Of a DNA stretch of 15,259 nucleotides, positions 1 to 6,252 are shown piece by piece (within the stretch, counting starts at the first letter, position 1; the number at the start of each line of letters is the position of its first letter). The stretch spans positions 1 to 15,259 of the forward strand of contig JAFZHO010000043.1 of NCBI GenBank assembly GCA_017554835.1. The letters run 5' to 3'. A model generated the notes under the pieces. The model saw only the letters and a program-made list of their open reading frames with translations. It had not been told where the DNA came from and made no database searches. Source of the stretch: Clostridia bacterium (GTDB lineage Bacteria > Bacillota > Clostridia > Oscillospirales > RGIG7773). A program made the translations under genes and the position numbers.

Positions 1-435
1 GCGCCCCGATGGAATAACGGAAAACTTTGAAATGAATCCGTGGTTGCTATAAGGGGTCAGAGTAACTGCCGTATATCCCGTAAGCTTTGAAAGAATTTCT
101 CCGAAACTTTTGAAAAGGCCTTCAACGTCTCCGTCAAATTGCTCCAGAAGATTATCAATAAGGTCTGCCTCCTGGCGAAGAAGCTTGGTTCTCTTCATAA
201 GCTCGTCAACGTAATATCTATAACCCATAACCGAGGGAACCCGACCTGATGAGGTATGAGTCTTTTCGAGAAAGCCCATCTCCTCAAGAGAGTTCATCTC
301 GTTTCGGATGGTGGCAGGAGAAATATCAAGGCCACCTGTATTCTTTAAAGTAGAGGAGCCAACGGGCTCACCGTTTTTAACGTAGGAATCAACGAGAAGT
401 TTCAGTATTTTATCCTTTCGTTCGTCAAGGGGCAT
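1..435 (-). CDS. hrcA: Heat-inducible transcription repressor HrcA (N-terminal part, cut by window edge)
   Basis: HrcA represses chaperone operons by binding the CIRCE operator; its activity depends on GroEL. The minus strand from the ATG at 435-433 reads without a stop to base 1, giving 145 codons of a protein usually near 345 residues. The translation starts MPLDERKDKILKLLVDSYV, with the winged-helix DNA-binding region in about the first 75 residues. The HrcA-typical features are the GEPVGSSTL, SPATIRNEM and SGRVPS..GYRYYVDEL segments. The start of the GAF-like domain follows, cut at residue 145. A GGTGA ribosome site lies just upstream of the ATG. The gene has its own promoter and two CIRCE operators, so it is autoregulated. 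In Firmicutes hrcA is usually followed by grpE, dnaK and dnaJ, which would lie to the left of this window (inference). Confidence 0.95.
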   Translation of the reverse strand, partial: MPLDERKDKILKLLVDSYVKNGEPVGSSTLKNTGGLDISPATIRNEMNSLEEMGFLEKTHTSSGRVPSVMGYRYYVDELMKRTKLLRQEADLIDNLLEQFDGDVEGLFKSFGEILSKLTGYTAVTLTPYSNHGFISKFSVIPSGR

Positions 436-472
436 TTTTCTCACCAACCTTTTTAAATTAGATATTTTCTGA

Positions 473-499
473 TTAGCACTCGCCTTGCCAGAGTGTTAG
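473..499 (-). promoter_or_regulatory. CIRCE operator, hrcA-proximal copy
   Basis: The plus strand reads TTAGCACTC, nine bases, then GAGTGTTAG. The CIRCE consensus is TTAGCACTC-N9-GAGTGCTAA, so the left arm is perfect and the right arm has two mismatches. It lies in the hrcA leader, downstream of the predicted start of transcription. It shares its last four bases with the next CIRCE copy. Confidence 0.88.
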
Positions 500-522
500 C
501 ACTCGTTACCTTCGACTGCTAA
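496..522 (-). promoter_or_regulatory. CIRCE operator, promoter-proximal copy
   Basis: The plus strand reads TTAGCACTC, nine bases, then GACTGCTAA. The left arm is perfect and the right arm has one mismatch to the consensus GAGTGCTAA. It sits at about +1 of the predicted hrcA transcript, the usual position for HrcA repression. It overlaps the other CIRCE copy by the four bases TTAG. Confidence 0.9.
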
Positions 523-529
523 CAATGAT

Positions 530-558
530 AATTTAACACTATAAGAAATATTTGTCAA
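530..558 (-). promoter_or_regulatory. Sigma-A promoter of hrcA
   Basis: On the minus strand there is a perfect TTGACA (-35, 558-553), a 17-base spacer and TAAATT (-10, 535-530). Transcription would start near 523, immediately before the CIRCE pair, leaving a leader of about 88 bases before the hrcA ATG. Confidence 0.8.
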
Positions 559-640
559 GAGTTTTTTTAAAATTTATTTATTAAAAAACTGTAAACATTT
601 TTTGAAATTGGGATAAATATAGTATAGAAGAACTTAAACA

Positions 641-669
641 TTGACAAAATCCCAAATATACAATATTAT
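641..669 (+). promoter_or_regulatory. Sigma-A promoter of the rnj operon
   Basis: TTGACA (641-646), a 17-base spacer and TATTAT (664-669). The predicted start is near 676, leaving a leader of about 138 bases before the RNase J ATG. The gap between hrcA and rnj (436-813) otherwise holds only AT-rich sequence and a weak imperfect hairpin (GGGT at 755-758 with ACCC around 770-774). Confidence 0.8.
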
Positions 670-813
670 ATAGGTAATATATTTTGTACGGATTTTCTTT
701 GGCATTATTTATTTTGAACGGAACAAAATTTAATATTATTTGTCAGGCGAGATGGGTGCAATTATTGTTACCCCTACTTTGTTATTGAATTTTATAAAAG
801 GAGGTATTAGTTT

Positions 814-2673
814 ATGCCCACTGCAAACGGCAGTAACATAAAAAAGAATCAAGAATCTTTGAAAAAACGACTTTCAAAGAAAAAACCACCGCAGAAGAAC
901 GTGAATAAAAAATCTGCGGCACCAAAAAATAACCCACCGAAAAAAACAGTTACTAAAAAAACTGTTGAAAATAAAACCCCTAAAAGACAAAAACAGCAGA
1001 CGAAAAAACCACCTCAGGGAAAACTTAAAATAATTTCCCTTGGCGGACTTAACGAAATCGGAAAAAATATGACTTTAATCGAATCGGAAAAATCCATTCT
1101 CGTTATTGACTGCGGATTATCATTCCCTGATGGCGATATGCCGGGTATTGATATAGTTATTCCTGATATTACCTATCTTGAAAAAAATGCCGAAAAGGTT
1201 AAAGCCATTGTTCTTACCCACGGCCACGAGGACCATATAGGCGCTTTGCCCTACGTTCTTAAAAAACTTGACGTTCCCGTTTATGGAACGAAACTTACCC
1301 TTGGAATCGTTAAAACAAAACTTTCCGAGCATTCAATGGAAAAATCAGCCCGACTTCACGAGGTTAAAAAAGGCGACGTTATTAAATTGGATGATTTTAA
1401 GGTTGAATATATAGGAGTAAACCACTCTATAGCAGATGCATCTGCTCTTGCGATTCATACTCCTATTGGAAATATTATTCATACGGGAGATTTTAAAATT
1501 GATTCAACTCCAATTCAGGGAGAGATGATTGACCTTGCAAGATTTGGTGAACTTGGAAAAGAGGGCGTTCTTCTTTTAATGTCGGATAGCACCAATGCGG
1601 CAAGACCCGGCTTTGCAATGAGTGAGAAAAAAGTCGGCAAAAGTCTTTACCGTATGTTTAACGAATATAAGGATAGAAGAATTATCGTTGCTACCTTTGC
1701 ATCAAACGTTCATAGGGTGCAGCAGATAATAAACGCTGCCGCAACCTACGGCAGAAAGGTTGCAATCTCGGGAAGAAGTATGGTTAATATCATATCTATT
1801 TCTATGGAGCTTGGATATCTTGACGTTCCGAAAGACGTTCTTATTGATATTGATTCCGTTAAAAAATATCCTCCCGAAAAAGTGGTGGTTATAACTACGG
1901 GAAGCCAGGGAGAGCCAATGTCGGCTCTTTATAGAATGGCTTTTTCCGACCATAAAAAAATTGAGATTACTCCAAACGATTTGATAATAATATCTGCTTC
2001 TCCCATACCGGGAAATGAAAAACTCGTTACGAGAGTTGTTAATGAGCTTCTCAAAAGCGGAGCAGAGGTAATATCAGATGATATTGCCGACGTTCACGTT
2101 TCGGGTCACGCCTGCGAAGAGGAGATAAAACTTCTTTTAGCTTTAACAAAACCTAAATTTTACGTTCCCGTTCACGGCGAGTTCAAGCACCTTAACGCCG
2201 CAAAGAAAATAGGAGAAACGGTGGGAATTCCATCTTCTCATATTCTTATAAGCGATATCGGAAAAATCATAGAGCTTTCCTATAATGAAATGAAGTTCAA
2301 CGGAAGTGTTCAGGCGGGGAAAGTCCTTGTTGACGGGCTTGGAGTTGGCGACGTTGGAAATATCGTTCTTCGTGACAGAAAGCATCTTGCTCAGGATGGG
2401 CTTATCGTTGTTGTTGCTACTTTGGATAGCAGTCAGTGTCATCTCGTTGCAGGACCTGATATTGTTTCGAGGGGCTTTGTCTATGTGAGAGAGGCCGAGG
2501 ATTTGATGGAAAACGTTAAAAACATCGCCAAAGAGGCATTTTTATATTGCGAGTATAATAATATTAGAGAGTGGACGGCAATCAAAACAAAGGTTAAAGA
2601 TGATTTATCCAACTATTTATATCAGCAAACAAAACGTAAACCAATGATTTTGCCTGTTATTATGGAAATGTAA
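814..2673 (+). CDS. rnj: Ribonuclease J with a lysine-rich N-terminal extension
   Basis: RNase J is a zinc-dependent metallo-beta-lactamase/beta-CASP enzyme with 5'-to-3' exonuclease and endonuclease activity in mRNA decay and rRNA maturation. The metal-binding motif is HGHEDH at residues 136-141, with H204 and H223/D226 (HTGDF) as further ligand positions. The beta-CASP region carries SDSTNA (257-262), TTGSQGEP (361-368), VSGHA (429-433) and PVHGE (452-456). The length of 619 residues exceeds the roughly 555 of Bacillus RNase J1 because the catalytic core begins near residue 70. Before it is a hydrophilic tail of Lys, Pro, Asn and Gln, with 21 Lys in the first 70 residues. The start is supported by AAGGAGG at 798-804. 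The next in-frame Met is residue 86, inside the core, so the tail is translated. It heads a probable rnj-aroK-cyclophilin transcript. J1 and J2 paralogue identity cannot be told from one copy. Confidence 0.95.
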   Translation: MPTANGSNIKKNQESLKKRLSKKKPPQKNVNKKSAAPKNNPPKKTVTKKTVENKTPKRQKQQTKKPPQGKLKIISLGGLNEIGKNMTLIESEKSILVIDCGLSFPDGDMPGIDIVIPDITYLEKNAEKVKAIVLTHGHEDHIGALPYVLKKLDVPVYGTKLTLGIVKTKLSEHSMEKSARLHEVKKGDVIKLDDFKVEYIGVNHSIADASALAIHTPIGNIIHTGDFKIDSTPIQGEMIDLARFGELGKEGVLLLMSDSTNAARPGFAMSEKKVGKSLYRMFNEYKDRRIIVATFASNVHRVQQIINAAATYGRKVAISGRSMVNIISISMELGYLDVPKDVLIDIDSVKKYPPEKVVVITTGSQGEPMSALYRMAFSDHKKIEITPNDLIIISASPIPGNEKLVTRVVNELLKSGAEVISDDIADVHVSGHACEEEIKLLLALTKPKFYVPVHGEFKHLNAAKKIGETVGIPSSHILISDIGKIIELSYNEMKFNGSVQAGKVLVDGLGVGDVGNIVLRDRKHLAQDGLIVVVATLDSSQCHLVAGPDIVSRGFVYVREAEDLMENVKNIAKEAFLYCEYNNIREWTAIKTKVKDDLSNYLYQQTKRKPMILPVIMEM

Positions 2674-2698
2674 ATATAAAAGGTATGGTGTGTGATAA

Positions 2699-3226
2699 AT
2701 GAAAAAGATAATTTATTTGATAGGATTTATGGGATGCGGTAAAACAACAATCGGAAAAATGCTTTCCGAAAAGCTTGGATATAGTTTTATTGATACTGAT
2801 AAATATATTCTTAAAAAGCAGGATAAAGATATTGATACTCTTTATAAAGAAATCGGCGAAGAGGGATTTCGTCAGCTTGAGAAAAATTGCCTTTCCGATA
2901 TTGCGGAAAACGCCAGAAAAAAGCAGGTGGTTTCAACAGGGGGCGGCATTCTTCTTGAAGAAGAGAATATCAAACTGATGAGGGAAAACGGTTATATTAT
3001 TTTTATTGATTCCAATATCGACGATATTAAGGAAAGACTTAAAAACAGTAAAACAATTCGCCCCGTGCTTCAGGATATCAAGGATGATAATGGACTTGAG
3101 GCAGAATTTATGAAAAGGCATTCTCTATATGAAGAGGTTTGTAATTTCAAAATCTCGGGGGAGAATATGTCGCCTTTTAATTTATGTCAGAATATTTATA
3201 ATCATTTAAAACAAATTGGTCTATAG
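2699..3226 (+). CDS. aroK: Shikimate kinase
   Basis: This cytosolic enzyme phosphorylates shikimate with ATP in the chorismate pathway to aromatic amino acids. The 175-residue length is normal. The Walker A loop GFMGCGKTT is at residues 9-17. The shikimate-binding set is D34 (in DTD), R58 (FRQLE) and the GGG of STGGG (81-83). The lid Arg is R121 (RPVL), and a further Arg is R140 (RHSLY). The gene begins 25 bases after rnj. Its ribosome site is poor: AAAGG lies about 15 bases upstream with only G/T-rich sequence between, so translation may be weak or coupled to rnj. A five-codon reading frame (2685-2702) overlaps the ATG in an ATGA arrangement. No other aromatic pathway gene is near. The symbol aroK follows common usage; aroL-type cannot be separated by sequence alone. 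Confidence 0.93.
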   Translation: MKKIIYLIGFMGCGKTTIGKMLSEKLGYSFIDTDKYILKKQDKDIDTLYKEIGEEGFRQLEKNCLSDIAENARKKQVVSTGGGILLEEENIKLMRENGYIIFIDSNIDDIKERLKNSKTIRPVLQDIKDDNGLEAEFMKRHSLYEEVCNFKISGENMSPFNLCQNIYNHLKQIGL

Positions 3227-3237
3227 GAGGAAGAAAA

Positions 3238-3756
3238 ATGAAAAACCCGGTAGTTACAATTAAAATGCAGTCAGGAAACGAGATAAAGGTTGAGCTTTAT
3301 CCCGAAATCGCACCAAATACGGTTAATAACTTTGTTTCCCTTGTTAAAAAAGGATTTTATGACGGAGTGATTTTTCATAGAGTTATCCCCGGATTTATGA
3401 TTCAGGGAGGAGACCCTGAGGGAATGGGCTATGGTGGTCCGGGTTATTCTATTAAGGGAGAATTTTCTTATAACGGTTTTGAAAATAACCTTAAGCATCA
3501 TAGAGGCGTGATTTCCATGGCGAGAAGTCAGCATCCTGATAGCGCAGGTTCCCAGTTCTTTATTATGGTGGATGATGCGCCTCATCTTGATGGGCAGTAT
3601 GCCGCTTTTGGTAAAGTTATTGAGGGAATGGAAGAATGCGATGATATCGTTTCGGCGAAAACTGATTTCAGAGATAAACCTCTGATTGATAGAGTAATGG
3701 AAAAAGTCACCGTGGAAACCTTTGGCGAGGAATATCCCGAACCATCCAAAATATAA
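3238..3756 (+). CDS. Peptidyl-prolyl cis-trans isomerase, cyclophilin type
   Basis: Cyclophilins catalyse cis-trans isomerisation of peptide bonds before proline and assist folding. At 172 residues this is a single cyclophilin domain with no signal peptide or membrane segment, so it should be cytosolic. The catalytic block is visible: R48 in FHRVIPGF, F53 and Q56 in FMIQGGDP, then GSQFFIM (104-110) and HLDGQYAAFGKV. The Trp found at the drug-binding position of human CypA is His here, as is common in bacteria. AGGAGG at 3225-3230 overlaps the aroK stop codon, so the two genes are probably co-transcribed and coupled. A terminator follows 8 bases after the stop. PpiB is the likely bacterial counterpart. 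Confidence 0.93.
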   Translation: MKNPVVTIKMQSGNEIKVELYPEIAPNTVNNFVSLVKKGFYDGVIFHRVIPGFMIQGGDPEGMGYGGPGYSIKGEFSYNGFENNLKHHRGVISMARSQHPDSAGSQFFIMVDDAPHLDGQYAAFGKVIEGMEECDDIVSAKTDFRDKPLIDRVMEKVTVETFGEEYPEPSKI

Positions 3757-3764
3757 TTAAAAAT

Positions 3765-3800
3765 AAAGACCCTGCGGATATTTCCGTAGGGCCTTTTTTT
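3765..3800 (+). terminator. Intrinsic terminator of the rnj-aroK-cyclophilin unit
   Basis: The stem CCCTGCGGA (3770-3778) pairs with TCCGTAGGG (3783-3791) over nine positions, one of them G-U, with a four-base loop. It is preceded by an A-rich stretch and followed by seven T (3794-3800). Confidence 0.9.
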
Positions 3801-3860
3801 GCAAAAGCAGAAATCATACACCGAAAAATGACTTATTTAATTCCTTCCGACTTGAAATAT

Positions 3861-4034
3861 AAAAATCGGTGAAGCGCCAAAAAACGCTTGTGAAAACTCA
3901 CTTTAATCCGTATCAGAAAGGAAAACACTGTCTTTTGCTATATTTAACGACTTTGCCAAAATGGCAAAATCGTTTTAAAAAAACCGAAGCTGCCTTTCTG
4001 ACTTTCGTCGCTAATAATATTATTGACGGTTTTT
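3861..4034. other. Self-complementary intergenic element, candidate structured RNA or miniature repeat
   Basis: The ends pair: AAAAATCG at 3861-3868 with CGGTTTTT at 4027-4034 (eight positions, one G-U), followed inward by further weak pairs. Inside are AAGCG/CGCTT (3872-3876 with 3885-3889), GTGA/TCAC (3890-3893 with 3898-3901) and a nine-base helix TCAGAAAGG (3913-3921) with CCTTTCTGA (3993-4001). That helix encloses a strong hairpin at 3948-3972: CGA, one mismatch, TTTGCCA, a three-base loop and the complement. The surrounding gap from 3801 to 4240 has no convincing gene. A GTG-initiated frame across the element has no ribosome site. The nesting of several helices suggests either a structured RNA or a palindromic mobile repeat. 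Neither is proven, and no target-site duplication is obvious. Confidence 0.45.
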
Positions 4035-4251
4035 CAAAGATTATTAAAAAATCATTAATTTTTTTAAAATAAAAAAAGTTATGTAAACAGTTTTATTAAA
4101 ATAAAGTGATTTTTTTTACAAAAAGTATATTGACTTTTACAATCAGTAACGAGGAAAATCGACAAAAACCACTGTGGAAAACTCGGTGGAAAGTGTGTAT
4201 TACTTTTGGTATAAATATATTATGTTAACTTGAAAAAAGTTTGTAGGATTC

Positions 4252-4280
4252 TTGACAATCTTTATATAATTTATTATAAT
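4252..4280 (+). promoter_or_regulatory. Consensus sigma-A promoter of the acn-icd-rex unit
   Basis: Perfect TTGACA (4252-4257), a 17-base spacer and perfect TATAAT (4275-4280). Transcription should start near 4287, which rules out translation from the in-frame ATG at 4288 unless the message is leaderless. Such a strong core promoter suggests control by a repressor, but I see no clear Rex, CcpC or CodY operator. Confidence 0.9.
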
Positions 4281-4314
4281 AAACCGTATGCGAATAATGA
4301 AAGGAACATATATT

Positions 4315-6240
4315 ATGGGAATGACTATTGCTCAGAAAATTATCAAAAAACATCTTGTTTCCGGTGAAATGATACCGGGGCAGGAAATCGCTATAAGAAT
4401 AGACCAGACGCTTACTCAGGACGCAACCGGAACTATGGCTTATCTTCAGTTTGAGGCCATGGGCGTTTCGAGAGTTAAAACGGAAAAAAGCGTTGCTTAT
4501 ATAGATCATAATACTCTTCAGTCAGGTTTTGAAAACGCTGACGATCATAGATATATAAAAACTGTCTGCAAAAAGCATGGCGTTTATTATTCAAGACCGG
4601 GTAACGGAATCTGCCATCAGATTCATCTCGAGAGATTCGGCAAACCGGGCAAAACTCTTCTTGGCTCTGATTCTCATACTCCAACGGGAGGCGGAATCGG
4701 TATGCTTGCCATGGGCGCAGGGGGACTTGACGTTGCCGTTGCTATGGGTGGCGGAGAGTATTATATTGTTATGCCAAAAATAGTTAAAGTAAACCTTATT
4801 GGAAAACTTAACCCCTTCGTTTCTGCAAAGGACGTTATTTTGGAGGTTCTTCGCCAGTTAACCGTAAAAGGCGGAGTGGGAAAAGTTATTGAATATTTCG
4901 GAGAGGGAGTAAAAACTCTTTCTGTTCCCGAAAGAGCAACTATAACTAATATGGGAGCAGAACTTGGTGCAACCACTTCCGTTTTCCCTTCTGATGAGAT
5001 AACAAGAGAGTTTTTAAAAGCTCAGGATAGAGAAGAGGATTTCATCGAATTATATCCTGACGAGGATGCAGTTTACGATGAGGAGATTACCGTTAATCTT
5101 TCAAATCTTAAACCTCTTGCAGCAAAACCTCATAGTCCTGATAACGTTGAGCAGGTTGAAATGATAGGCAAAATCAAGGTTGACCAGGTTTGTATTGGTT
5201 CTTGCACCAACTCTTCCTATATGGACCTTATGAAAGTTGCAAAGATTCTTAAGGGAAAAACCGTTCACCCTGACGTATCTCTTTCTATAGCACCGGGGTC
5301 AAAGCAGGTTTATAATATGCTTGCTCTAAACGGCGCTTTGGCAGATTTAATCGCTTGTGGTGCGAGAATTTTGGAATGCGCTTGCGGACCTTGTATCGGT
5401 ATGGGTCAGTCACCAAATTCAAAGGGAATTTCACTTAGAACATTCAATAGAAACTTCGAAGGAAGAAGCGGAACTAAAGATGCAGGTATTTATCTTGTTT
5501 CTCCTGAAACTGCTGCGGCTTCTGCAATTACGGGAGTTTTAACGGATCCAACTACTCTTGATATTCCTATTTCCGTTTCAATGCCTGAAAAATTCCTTAT
5601 TAACGATAATATGATAGATGCTCCCGCAGAGGAAAATAACGACGTTGAAGTTTTGAGAGGTCCGAATATTAAACCTTTCCCAATTAATGAAAAACTTTCA
5701 GAATCAATTGATAAAAACGTTGTTTTAAAAGTAGGGGATAATATAACTACCGACCATATTATGCCTGCAGGTTCAAAAATTCTTCCTTACCGTTCAAATA
5801 TTCCTTATCTTTCAAAATTCTGTTTCGCAGTTTGCGACGAAGAATTTTCCGAAAGAGCAAAAGAGCAGGGCGGCGGATTTATTATCGGTGGCCAGAACTA
5901 CGGTCAGGGCTCTTCAAGAGAGCATGCTGCCTTAGTTCCCCTTTATCTTGGCATAAAAGCAGTTATCGCAAAATCCTTTGCGAGAATTCATAGAGCAAAT
6001 CTTTTCAACTCAGGAATTATGGCTATTGAATTTATTGACGAAAGTGATTACGATAAAATCGATTTGGGAGATAATATTATTCTTCCGTCTATTATTTCTG
6101 ATATTGAAAATGGCAACGAAATAACAATTGAAAATAAAACAAAAGGATATACTTTCAAGGGCCGTATGGAGCTTTCAGACAGACAGAAAGAAATCGTTAA
6201 AGCAGGCGGACTTTTGAACTATACCAAAAATAATAACTAA
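4315..6240 (+). CDS. Aconitate hydratase (short, putative Aquifex-type family)
   Basis: Aconitase isomerises citrate to isocitrate through a 4Fe-4S cluster in the cytosol. From the ATG at 4315 the protein is 641 residues, near the usual length of the short clostridial/Aquifex-type aconitases rather than the roughly 900-residue AcnA. Cluster ligands are C297 (GSCTNSS) and C357/C360 (CGPC). Substrate-site motifs include GSDSHTPTGGG (117-127), DNITTDHIMPAG (475-486) and the swivel-domain GQGSSREHAAL (530-540). The open frame extends upstream to ATGs at 4288 and 4297. However, the promoter puts +1 near 4287, and AAAGGA at 4300-4305 is spaced correctly only for 4315. The dehydrogenase that uses its product starts 12 bases downstream. 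No citrate synthase is in the window. A homoaconitase or isopropylmalate isomerase role is less likely because those have separate small subunits in bacteria. Confidence 0.92.
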   Translation: MGMTIAQKIIKKHLVSGEMIPGQEIAIRIDQTLTQDATGTMAYLQFEAMGVSRVKTEKSVAYIDHNTLQSGFENADDHRYIKTVCKKHGVYYSRPGNGICHQIHLERFGKPGKTLLGSDSHTPTGGGIGMLAMGAGGLDVAVAMGGGEYYIVMPKIVKVNLIGKLNPFVSAKDVILEVLRQLTVKGGVGKVIEYFGEGVKTLSVPERATITNMGAELGATTSVFPSDEITREFLKAQDREEDFIELYPDEDAVYDEEITVNLSNLKPLAAKPHSPDNVEQVEMIGKIKVDQVCIGSCTNSSYMDLMKVAKILKGKTVHPDVSLSIAPGSKQVYNMLALNGALADLIACGARILECACGPCIGMGQSPNSKGISLRTFNRNFEGRSGTKDAGIYLVSPETAAASAITGVLTDPTTLDIPISVSMPEKFLINDNMIDAPAEENNDVEVLRGPNIKPFPINEKLSESIDKNVVLKVGDNITTDHIMPAGSKILPYRSNIPYLSKFCFAVCDEEFSERAKEQGGGFIIGGQNYGQGSSREHAALVPLYLGIKAVIAKSFARIHRANLFNSGIMAIEFIDESDYDKIDLGDNIILPSIISDIENGNEITIENKTKGYTFKGRMELSDRQKEIVKAGGLLNYTKNNN

Positions 6241-6252
6241 GGAGAAATAAAA

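Noticed and set aside
752..841. 29-codon upstream frame overlapping the rnj start
   Set aside because: Only a poor ribosome site and no evidence of coding constraint. Mentioned under the leader finding but not called as a gene.
2685..2702. Five-codon frame ending over the aroK start (ATGA)
   Set aside because: AAAGG is only one or two bases from its ATG, too close for efficient initiation; probably chance.
3869..4072. GTG-initiated 67-codon frame in the ppi-acn gap
   Set aside because: No ribosome site, a non-ATG start, and it runs through the hairpins of the folded element. The composition changes to poly-Lys/Phe/Ile at the end, as expected of AT-rich non-coding DNA.
4165..4200. Replication-origin DnaA box cluster
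   Set aside because: Only one near-match box, no dnaA, dnaN or unwinding element nearby, and the region serves as the aconitase upstream region.
4205..4245. Possible Rex or CcpC operator upstream of acn (TGTTAAC and ATAA-N5-TTAT)
   Set aside because: Only a Rex half-site is present with no matching second arm, and the CcpC-like dyad has the wrong spacing (five instead of seven).
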